NCBI GenBank assembly: GCA_021160985.1
Contig: JAGHBN010000026.1
Coordinates: forward strand, 1 to 19,709
DNA: 19,709 bases
Direction of reading: 5' to 3'
Source of the DNA: Thermococcus sp.
GTDB taxonomy: Archaea; Methanobacteriota_B; Thermococci; Thermococcales; Thermococcaceae
The notes beneath the pieces are model-generated. The model was not told the DNA's origin. It saw only the letters and a list, made by a program, of their open reading frames with translations, and did not search any database. The position numbers and the translations under genes were made by a program. Of this stretch, positions 14,349-19,709 are shown piece by piece (position 1 is the first letter of the stretch; the number at the start of each line of letters is the position of its first letter).

Positions 14349-15080
14349 TCATTCTTGTTCCTTAACAACATCTACGTCGAGCGGAAGTGTTGTTATTGTC
14401 ACGTTCCTTTTTTCGCCCGTTAGAATTATTGGGATTGTTGATAAGGTTATCTTGACCCCGTGTTCTTCCCCTCTGCGGATCCGAACCCGGTAAGTGTAGT
14501 TCCCCAACGGTTCTATGATGACATTGTTTGAGCTCCATGTCCCCTCACTCTCGCCAAGCTTTAATGTATAGGTTTCCCCGAAGATTTTAACGCGCTCAAC
14601 GGAGTATCCTATGGTTGTGAACTGGTATTCTCCGGATCCGAGCTTTCTCACCTCGTAGTTCACGTTGAATGTTGTTACATTGCGGAAGGCGTAGACGTTG
14701 ACGAAGACTTTGAAGTCGATCCTCTTCCCATCAGTGCAGTGACAGGAGTAGGGCCGGCCCTCTCCCTCTGTCCAGGGGTTCAGCAGGAAGACGTTTCCAT
14801 CAAGTTCCTGCGCCCCGGTGATGTGTGACCCGTTTTTCATCTTCACAAAAACTATTGGGAGTTTTTCTGAAATGGTCACACTGGAGTTCTCCCAGGGGAG
14901 GATGTACTCACGCTGGATTTCTAGTAGAAAATATTCAATAACCTCCACCGACTGGTTCAGGCTCTCCTGATTCGCAACTGCCTTAAACTCAACAGCGGGT
15001 TTCTTGGTGTTCACTCCACCCCTTAAACAGCCAAGTGAAAGGACGAGAAGTGCTATGATGAGAACTGCTTTGAGCTTCAT
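14349..15080 (-). CDS. Predicted lipoprotein of unknown function
   Basis: A 243-aa exported protein. The N-terminus MKLKAVLIIALLVLSLGC has a short basic start, a hydrophobic core and a lipobox ending at Cys18, so it is probably lipid-anchored on the outer face of the membrane. The rest is soluble and beta-rich, with six NxS/T sequons (for example ENSSV, RNVTT, GNYTY, RNVTI). I recognise no domain. A TATA-like TTTAAAA lies on the minus strand at about 15111-15118, close to the start, and GGGGGAACC precedes the ATG. It is a single gene, divergent from the TRAM gene. Confidence 0.8.
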   Translation of the reverse strand: MKLKAVLIIALLVLSLGCLRGGVNTKKPAVEFKAVANQESLNQSVEVIEYFLLEIQREYILPWENSSVTISEKLPIVFVKMKNGSHITGAQELDGNVFLLNPWTEGEGRPYSCHCTDGKRIDFKVFVNVYAFRNVTTFNVNYEVRKLGSGEYQFTTIGYSVERVKIFGETYTLKLGESEGTWSSNNVIIEPLGNYTYRVRIRRGEEHGVKITLSTIPIILTGEKRNVTITTLPLDVDVVKEQE

Positions 15081-15109
15081 GGTTCCCCCTGCATATGTTA
15101 TCTAATGGG

Positions 15110-15124
15110 GTTTTAAATTTTGCT
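15110..15124 (-). promoter_or_regulatory. Promoter (BRE/TATA) of the lipoprotein gene
   Basis: On the minus strand AGCAAAATTTAAAAC matches an archaeal BRE followed by TATA. It lies about 30-40 nt before the ATG at 15080, which predicts a very short leader. Confidence 0.55.
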
Positions 15125-15150
15125 CTCACTATAGTTAAAATTGGAGAGAT

Positions 15151-15167
15151 GCAAAGCTTTATATACC
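15151..15167 (+). promoter_or_regulatory. Promoter (BRE/TATA) of the TRAM gene
   Basis: GCAAAGCTTTATATACC is a strong archaeal BRE plus TATA box. Predicted transcription start is near 15186, leaving a leader of about 60 nt before the TRAM ATG. It is divergent from the lipoprotein promoter about 30 nt away. Confidence 0.65.
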
Positions 15168-15245
15168 CTCAGACTGACCCAGTATCGGGACTCTTCTCGG
15201 AGTCTTTCGGGAAGGTTCCAAAAGTTGAAAGAGTTGGTGTTGGAT

Positions 15246-15458
15246 ATGTATGGAGATGGATTTGGTGGTGGCTACGAAGCCCCAGTTAAGGTTGGAGAAA
15301 GGTATAGAGTTAGGATCGAAAGCCTTGGAAAGGGCGGCGATGGTATCGCCAAGATAAAGGGCTTCGTTATCTTCGTCCCGAACACCCAGGTCGGCGACGA
15401 GGTTGAGATTGTCATTAACTCGGTTAAGAGAAAGTTCGCTTTCGCGGAAGTCATCTGA
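15246..15458 (+). CDS. Stand-alone TRAM-domain RNA-binding protein
   Basis: A 70-aa protein that is almost entirely one TRAM domain, a small beta-barrel that binds RNA. The core is GERYRVRIESLGKGGDGIAK, then IKGFVIFVPNTQVGDEVEIV and KRKFAFAEVI, matching archaeal single-TRAM proteins, some of which act as RNA chaperones. The glycine-rich start MYGDGFGGGYEAP is typical. I chose ATG at 15246 because it gives the normal family length; the frame is open further upstream, and TTG at 15240 or GTG at 15237 are possible. The ribosome binding site is weak (GGTG), so leader structure may matter. Confidence 0.9.
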   Translation: MYGDGFGGGYEAPVKVGERYRVRIESLGKGGDGIAKIKGFVIFVPNTQVGDEVEIVINSVKRKFAFAEVI

Positions 15459-15459
15459 T

Positions 15460-15492
15460 TTCCTTTCCCTCTTATTCTTAACTGTTTTCTAG
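15460..15492 (+). terminator. T-rich terminator after the TRAM gene
   Basis: The plus strand immediately past the TGA reads TTTCCTTTCCCTCTTATTC and continues to a TGTTTTC run. This is a typical archaeal pyrimidine-rich terminator without a clear hairpin. Confidence 0.5.
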
Positions 15493-15582
15493 GGTTCAAA
15501 ACGTAAGCTTGGACTCTTGTCTTGGAATTGAGCGCATTTCTTTCTGCTACTTTAGATGAAAATATTAAATTACAATATGCAT

Positions 15583-15601
15583 TAGAGAAAATTTTTTAAA
15601 G
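15583..15601 (+). promoter_or_regulatory. Promoter (BRE/TATA) of the exported-protein pair
   Basis: AGAGAAAATTTTTTAAAG contains a BRE-like AGAAAA and a TTTTTTAAA TATA element, about 55 nt before the ATG at 15651. The surrounding 15490-15650 stretch is very AT-rich; nothing else was recognised in it. Confidence 0.5.
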
Positions 15602-15650
15602 ACTAACACATGCCATTATAACGAAAAATTAGCATAGGAGGAACTCCACA

Positions 15651-16490
15651 ATGTGGAAGAAACTCCTGGGTTTGATGCTGGGATTGCTGATTTTGGGCTA
15701 TATTGGGGGAGTGGCCAGTGCCGCGAAGCCAGAGACAAAGGTGAATGACTCAGATCCATACTATCGATATGGCCATTTCGTGGGCAAAGTCGGGGTTGCT
15801 TCTACATATCTACCGAAGGTAGCAGTGATTAATCAAGATGACATCGTGACACTCCCGCAGGTCTTTTTCCTGAGGGTGAAACTTGGTAGTGGGTGGAAAA
15901 GTGGATGGAATCATTATTATTTCCCTGTAAGCAGTGGTCACTGGATTTCCGTGAGGGTCACTAAGCCATCATCTGACACTTATGTGGGTGTGGTGTCAGG
16001 AAGAAACGGGATTTTTGTCGTTGATGCTGGGCATGGGCACTCAGACTTAGAGGATACATACATAGAGTTCTTCAAAAAGGCTGTGGATAAATTGGCTGAA
16101 CTCTTGGGACTATCAAGCTTTGCAGATCTTGTATCAAGTCTGTGTAAGAGTGAGAAAAATAGTTACACCATCCAGACCTCCGGGGATGTAGCTTTCGATG
16201 TTAGTAAAATAACTATTAAATTCTACGGAGACTCCAGATTCAGAGGCACCGATTATGGTATGGGGGTAACGTGGATTATAACAAATCCCCAGAAGGGGGA
16301 TTACAAATTTGAGGTAAGTGGTGGCGCGACGTTATACGTTGCGGGATACTCTCACAACAGCGTTCCGATTTTCCCTGAAGGAAAAAGTGTTGGTCCCACT
16401 TCGGTTCTTGGGAAAACAACAAGAACAGCTCGTATAACTGTGAAGACAAGAGTCTACTATGCCAACAGGGCAAGGATTCAAGGGGGATAA
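15651..16490 (+). CDS. Exported protein of unknown function
   Basis: A 279-aa protein with a clear signal peptide: MWKKLLGLMLGLLILGYIGG then VASA, with likely cleavage after Ala24. The mature part is mostly beta-strand-like (for example KITIKFYGDSRF, YKFEVSGGATLYVAG, ARITVKTRVYY). One short helical stretch, FFKKAVDKLAELLGLSSFADL, follows a GHGHSD motif. I recognise no family. The ATG at 15651 has AGGAGGAAC 6 nt upstream. It is followed after 2 nt by another exported gene, so the two form an operon. Lower GC and freer use of AT-rich codons than the hydrogenase genes suggest a lineage-specific or transferred gene. Confidence 0.8.
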   Translation: MWKKLLGLMLGLLILGYIGGVASAAKPETKVNDSDPYYRYGHFVGKVGVASTYLPKVAVINQDDIVTLPQVFFLRVKLGSGWKSGWNHYYFPVSSGHWISVRVTKPSSDTYVGVVSGRNGIFVVDAGHGHSDLEDTYIEFFKKAVDKLAELLGLSSFADLVSSLCKSEKNSYTIQTSGDVAFDVSKITIKFYGDSRFRGTDYGMGVTWIITNPQKGDYKFEVSGGATLYVAGYSHNSVPIFPEGKSVGPTSVLGKTTRTARITVKTRVYYANRARIQGG

Positions 16491-16492
16491 CT

Positions 16493-17779
16493 ATGAAAAC
16501 GAAGGCCCTCCTCCTTCTTTTTCTGGTGGTTTTCGGGTTCTTAGCCTACTCAAAGTATATTCAACACGAGAGTGCAATCAGATTAGAGGCAGAGCTCAAC
16601 AACACCCTTAACTTAGTTCAAAAGGACCTTGAGACGTTTAAACTGAGCTACAATTCCACTCCTTGGGCTTATCTGAATCAAAAGGTGGATGACGAAGACG
16701 TTGAACGTGCCATTGAGCGGGTTCTGGAGCTTAGGGAGATGCTTCTCAAGCTAAATGCCTCGGATGATGAAATAAAAGACATCGATGTCTGCCTTAACGA
16801 GACCTATTCGTATCAACACAGGGGTCAGTTTTACGCCGCCCTCACAGAGGGCAGGAGCTGTGCAATACTTGCCGCTGACTACCTGGGCTCAACCCTTGCA
16901 CTCGCAAACCGCACGGAGTTCCTTAAGTATGTCCGCGGGCAGTTCCGGAGTGTAGAAGCTTTACAGAACAAAACGGCCGAAAAGTGGAAACAAACGTTGG
17001 GGAGCGGGATTAACTTCACGGACTATCTTGTAACCGGCTTTGTGGTGGAGGACAACATAATCAACGCGGAAATCTTCCTGAACCAGTCCCGTGACTTCCT
17101 GGAAAAGCTTGAGGGGGTACCAAACCCAACAACACCTCAGGAGATTGAAAACGTGAGCATACTTGGAAGCTGGGTGGTGGCTTACCTAGAGTTCGCTAGG
17201 AGCTTTTTGACGGACTCAGAGGTTCTCATGAACCACTTAACTCCTGGCACCTTCAATCCCACTGGGCTTAGAGATAACGTGCACGCGCTCGTGGATAATC
17301 TCTCGAGGGTTGATGTCTCGTGCGAATTCGAGGAAGCGATGCTAAAGGTGGCGTGTGACTGGAAGGGGTACCATAAAAAGCGGGGACTCCTGGGGGTCGA
17401 GAAGGGCTACTATTCAGCCGCCATTTACCACCTGCTGTACGCAATCGCAATAGACGAGCATCTCGACGAGTTTGAGGCACTCAATTCGACTTTTGCCACC
17501 CTGAAAACTCCGGCGGAGAAAGTCAGGATGATTCTTCGTCTGAGACATGAAGCCCTGGAGTCCATTAATGCCTGTCATCGGGACCCACTAACGTCCCTCT
17601 ACATCCAGGACGCCGTGGGATGGTACTTTAAGCACGGTGATGTGGTCTTGGAGTCTATGGTAAAACTGCGCACGGATGACCCAACGCTTCAGCCCATCTA
17701 CAACTATGAGATGGCAAAGATTATTGCTAAAAACATGTGTCCATACGTCTCAAGGTTATATCAAACAAGTACGCGATGA
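16493..17779 (+). CDS. Membrane-anchored, sequon-rich helical protein of unknown function
   Basis: A 428-aa protein with a single N-terminal hydrophobic helix (ALLLLFLVVFGFLAYSKY, residues 5-22) acting as signal anchor, and an otherwise soluble, strongly helical body. The amphipathic segments (for example ERAIERVLELREMLLKL) suggest a helical-bundle or TPR-like fold, but I cannot assign a family. At least eleven NxS/T sequons are present (NNT, NST, NAS, NET, NRT, NKT, NFT, NQS, NVS, NLS, NST), which fits a surface-exposed glycoprotein. It has seven cysteines. The ATG lies 2 nt after the preceding stop with GGGGGAT upstream, so the two genes are cotranscribed and probably act together. Confidence 0.8.
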   Translation: MKTKALLLLFLVVFGFLAYSKYIQHESAIRLEAELNNTLNLVQKDLETFKLSYNSTPWAYLNQKVDDEDVERAIERVLELREMLLKLNASDDEIKDIDVCLNETYSYQHRGQFYAALTEGRSCAILAADYLGSTLALANRTEFLKYVRGQFRSVEALQNKTAEKWKQTLGSGINFTDYLVTGFVVEDNIINAEIFLNQSRDFLEKLEGVPNPTTPQEIENVSILGSWVVAYLEFARSFLTDSEVLMNHLTPGTFNPTGLRDNVHALVDNLSRVDVSCEFEEAMLKVACDWKGYHKKRGLLGVEKGYYSAAIYHLLYAIAIDEHLDEFEALNSTFATLKTPAEKVRMILRLRHEALESINACHRDPLTSLYIQDAVGWYFKHGDVVLESMVKLRTDDPTLQPIYNYEMAKIIAKNMCPYVSRLYQTSTR

Positions 17780-17817
17780 ATTTTTAGTATTTTGTTCTAA
17801 ACTTTTGTGGTGGTTCC

Positions 17818-18117
17818 ATGGACTAGGAGTCCGCGATTATCGGGGTCGCAGTTGTGTTCCCGGTTCTTCTCTCGCCGATACTGCTCTACTGGACTGTGGC
17901 TTTTCTCGGCACCTCTGGCATCGACCGCCACCTGTCGGGCACGCCCTTCATAGCGGTTTCGGCCCTCGTCCTGGTTCTCATAGTTTCCCTCCTTTCCTTG
18001 TCTGGTCATGAGGCACTACAACAACCCCCCGGCTGGATACGGAAGAGACTGGCCTTTGTGGCCCTTTTTCTCTTTGCCGCTCTCTTCATGCTCCTGAGCA
18101 TGGTGGGTGCGGCTTAG
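17818..18117 (+). CDS. Small membrane protein, with an amber codon at position 3 of the apparent start (possible pseudogene)
   Basis: The frame starting at ATG 17818 has a GGTGG ribosome binding site 4-5 nt upstream and an AT-rich TATA-like TTTTTAG about 35 nt before it, but reads ATG GAC TAG: the third codon is a stop. The same frame then runs open to 18117, encoding about 96 further residues with three hydrophobic segments (VFPVLLSPILLYWTVAFLG, FIAVSALVLVLIVSLLSL, RLAFVALFLFAALFMLLSMVG). The first in-frame start after the stop is GTG at 17854, giving 87 aa with a shortened first helix. It is either a recently inactivated gene or one using reinitiation. No family recognised. Confidence 0.5.
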
Positions 18118-18135
18118 TCCCCATTCTTGAACCAC

Positions 18136-18148
18136 ACCATTTTTAAAC
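18136..18148 (+). promoter_or_regulatory. TATA box of the tRNA methylthiotransferase gene
   Basis: CACCATTTTTAAAC has the TATA core centred about 26 nt before the ATG at 18170. That spacing places transcription start at or next to the start codon, and no ribosome binding site is visible between them. Confidence 0.5.
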
Positions 18149-18169
18149 TCCCCAACTCAGCGGGCATCG

Positions 18170-19447
18170 ATGGTAAGGGTTCACGTCGAGACTTATGGCT
18201 GCACGAGGAACAGGGCAGATGCCGAGATGATGGAGGCGCTCTTGGTTAGTGCCGGTTATGAACTCGCCGAAACTCCCGATGAAGCGGACTACGTCGTGGT
18301 CAACACGTGCGCGGTCAAAGACCCAACCGAAAAGCACATGCGCGGGAGAATAAAGGAGCTCCTTGACGCCGGCAAGAGGGTAATCGTCACCGGCTGCCTC
18401 CCCCACGTTAATCCCGATGCAATAGACCCCCGCGTTTCTGGAATACTCGGCGTTAAGAGCATCGACAGGATAGCCGAGGCAATAAGCGTGGCGGAGCGCG
18501 GCGGAAAGCTCGTGAGTGTTGAGGGCTGGCGCGAGAGAAATCTGGATAAGCTTGAGCTCCCGAGGCTCTGGAAGAACGGGGTCGCCTTCGTAGTCCCGAT
18601 AAGTGAGGGTTGCCTCAACGCGTGCACCTACTGCGCGACCCGCTTTGCGAGGGGTGTTCTCAAGAGCTACAAGCCCGAGCTCGTCGTTAGGTGGGTGAAG
18701 GAAGCATTGGCGAGGGGCTATAAGGAGATACAGCTTTCCAGCGAGGACACCGGCTGCTACGGCTTTGACATCGACACTAACCTGGCGGAGCTCCTCGATG
18801 AGGTAACGGCCATCGAAGGCGAGTTCAGGGTCAGGGTCGGCATGATGAACCCCAACCACCTCCTCAAGTTCCTTGACGAGCTTATTGAAGCCTATCGGGA
18901 CGAAAAGGTCTACAAGTTCCTCCATCTTCCAGTCCAGAGCGGGGACAACGAAGTTCTGAGGAAGATGGGCAGGACCTACACGGTGGAAGAGTTCGAGGAG
19001 ATAGTTAATGAATTCCGAAGGAAAATTCCCGGACTGAACCTCAACACCGACATCATAGTCGGCTTCCCCGGAGAGACCGATGAGGCCTTTCAGAACACGG
19101 TTGAGCTCGTCAAGCGCGTGAGACCCGACAAGATAAACGTCTCACGCTACTCGCCTAGGCCGGGGACAATAGCGGCGAAGTGGAAGCAGATACCGGGCTG
19201 GAAGGCCAAGGAGCGCTCAAGGCTCCTCCACAGGCTCCGCCTTCAGATAGCCTACGAGATAAACCGGGCCTATCTCGGGAAGAGCGTTGGGGTTCTCGTC
19301 CACGGCGAGGGCAAGAAGGGCGGTGTTGAAGGGAGAACCTTCAACTACAAGGATGTAATACTTGATGATGGTGCACCTGGTGAGCTCGTGAGGGCCAGGG
19401 TCACTTGGGCGGGTTCAACGTATCTCAAGGGTACCCTTTTACGCTGA
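18170..19447 (+). CDS. tRNA (t6A37) methylthiotransferase, archaeal MiaB/e-MtaB type radical SAM enzyme
   Basis: Radical-SAM enzyme expected to convert t6A37 to ms2t6A37 in ANN-decoding tRNAs. The 425-aa length matches the family. The N-terminal UPF0004 domain has cluster ligands Cys11 (TYGCTRNRADAEMM), Cys47 (VNTCAVKDPTE) and Cys76 (VTGCLPH). The radical-SAM motif is CLNACTYC (Cys148, Cys152, Cys155). LPVQSGDNEVLRKMGRTY and NTDIIVGFPGETDEAF follow, as in MiaB/MtaB proteins. A C-terminal TRAM domain spans roughly residues 362-423 (VGVLVHGEG to YLKGTLL). The ATG at 18170 starts the conserved N-terminus directly and has no ribosome binding site, so the mRNA may be leaderless. Confidence 0.93.
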   Translation: MVRVHVETYGCTRNRADAEMMEALLVSAGYELAETPDEADYVVVNTCAVKDPTEKHMRGRIKELLDAGKRVIVTGCLPHVNPDAIDPRVSGILGVKSIDRIAEAISVAERGGKLVSVEGWRERNLDKLELPRLWKNGVAFVVPISEGCLNACTYCATRFARGVLKSYKPELVVRWVKEALARGYKEIQLSSEDTGCYGFDIDTNLAELLDEVTAIEGEFRVRVGMMNPNHLLKFLDELIEAYRDEKVYKFLHLPVQSGDNEVLRKMGRTYTVEEFEEIVNEFRRKIPGLNLNTDIIVGFPGETDEAFQNTVELVKRVRPDKINVSRYSPRPGTIAAKWKQIPGWKAKERSRLLHRLRLQIAYEINRAYLGKSVGVLVHGEGKKGGVEGRTFNYKDVILDDGAPGELVRARVTWAGSTYLKGTLLR

Positions 19448-19532
19448 GGTATTTTGAAGGTTCTGCAATATCGGTTATTGTGTATGCAATAAATTCACAG
19501 TTCGTTTGTAGAATCTGCAACATCTTAGGGCG

Positions 19533-19545
19533 AACCATAATGGTT
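19533..19545. repeat. 13-nt palindrome upstream of the right-edge promoter
   Basis: AACCAT-A-ATGGTT is a perfect inverted repeat with a 1-nt centre, ending 6 nt before the BRE of the next gene. The position suits an activator or repressor operator. The regulator is unknown. Confidence 0.35.
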
Positions 19546-19551
19546 TGTTTT

Positions 19552-19568
19552 GCGAAAACTATTTATAC
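19552..19568 (+). promoter_or_regulatory. Promoter (BRE/TATA) of the right-edge exported protein gene
   Basis: GCGAAAACTATTTATAC is a near-ideal Thermococcales BRE plus TATA. Predicted transcription start is near 19590, about 37 nt before the ATG at 19627. Confidence 0.65.
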
Positions 19569-19626
19569 CCTTCATTCAACATCTTACCAAAGTCTTTAGG
19601 ATGTAGTCAGTGGGGGTGAATTCCTG

Positions 19627-19709
19627 ATGAGGAGGTCAACTAAAAAGAAGGTTATCCCGCTGGCGCTCGCACTCGCGCTGGCGCTGATTGGAGCCGCTCT
19701 GGCTGTTCC
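19627..19709 (+). CDS. Exported protein, N-terminal fragment (runs off the window)
   Basis: The frame from ATG 19627 encodes MRRSTKKKVIPLALALALAL then IGAALAV to the window edge. This is a basic start plus a long hydrophobic core, a signal peptide. GGGGGTG lies 8 nt upstream and a strong promoter precedes it, suggesting an abundantly made secreted or surface protein. Only 27 residues are visible, so the product cannot be named. Confidence 0.65.
   Translation, partial: MRRSTKKKVIPLALALALALIGAALAV

Noticed and set aside
18143..18925. A 260-codon open frame antisense to the tRNA methylthiotransferase
   Set aside because: No recognisable motifs, and it covers the most conserved radical-SAM region of the real gene.
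1..19709. tRNA, rRNA, CRISPR, insertion sequence or prophage genes
   Set aside because: Both strands were read for cloverleaf-like segments, regularly spaced repeats, transposase motifs and phage genes; none was found.

Overview
The window comes from a hyperthermophilic archaeon of the order Thermococcales, most likely Thermococcus. Reasons: the gene set (formate dehydrogenase, FNT formate channel and a 14-gene-type membrane-bound hydrogenase in the Mbh order), many 4-nt ATGA gene overlaps, GGAGGTG-type ribosome binding sites, AT-rich BRE/TATA boxes, and Cys rather than Sec in the formate dehydrogenase. No rRNA, tRNA, CRISPR array, insertion sequence or replication origin was seen.

Positions 1-13535 (all minus strand) hold a formate hydrogenlyase locus. 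In transcription order: an accessory electron-transfer module (127-aa Fe-S protein, GltD-like FAD oxidoreductase, HycB-like four-cluster ferredoxin); fdhD, the sulfurtransferase that activates FDH; fdhA-fdhB plus a FocA-type formate channel; and an Mbh-type hydrogenase operon, mbhA to mbhL, with mbhL running off the left edge. The Mrp-like half (A-H) should carry ion translocation and the Nuo-like half (J-L) hydrogen evolution. The likely scheme is: formate enters through FocA, FdhA oxidises it, FdhB passes electrons to the hydrogenase, H2 is released, and the Mrp-like module stores the energy as an ion gradient. The GltD-like module offers an NADP(H) or ferredoxin link to the same pool.

The clearest regulatory signal is a set of sites matching the SurR consensus GTT-n3-AAC-n5-GTT before all four transcription units of the locus (near 13656, 11487, 10448 and 6466). 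Three sit at exactly the same distance from a nearly identical BRE/TATA element, so the locus looks like a coordinated SurR (sulfur-response) regulon.

Positions 13536-14348 contain a decayed zinc alcohol dehydrogenase (butanediol dehydrogenase-like) remnant on the plus strand, broken by frameshifts. Positions 14349-19709 are ordinary and accessory genes: a lipoprotein (minus), a 70-aa TRAM-domain RNA-binding protein, an unrecognised pair of exported or membrane-anchored proteins of lower GC (the second rich in N-glycosylation sequons), a small membrane protein gene with an amber codon at position 3, a MiaB-type radical-SAM tRNA methylthiotransferase that may be leaderless, and the start of an exported protein at the right edge.
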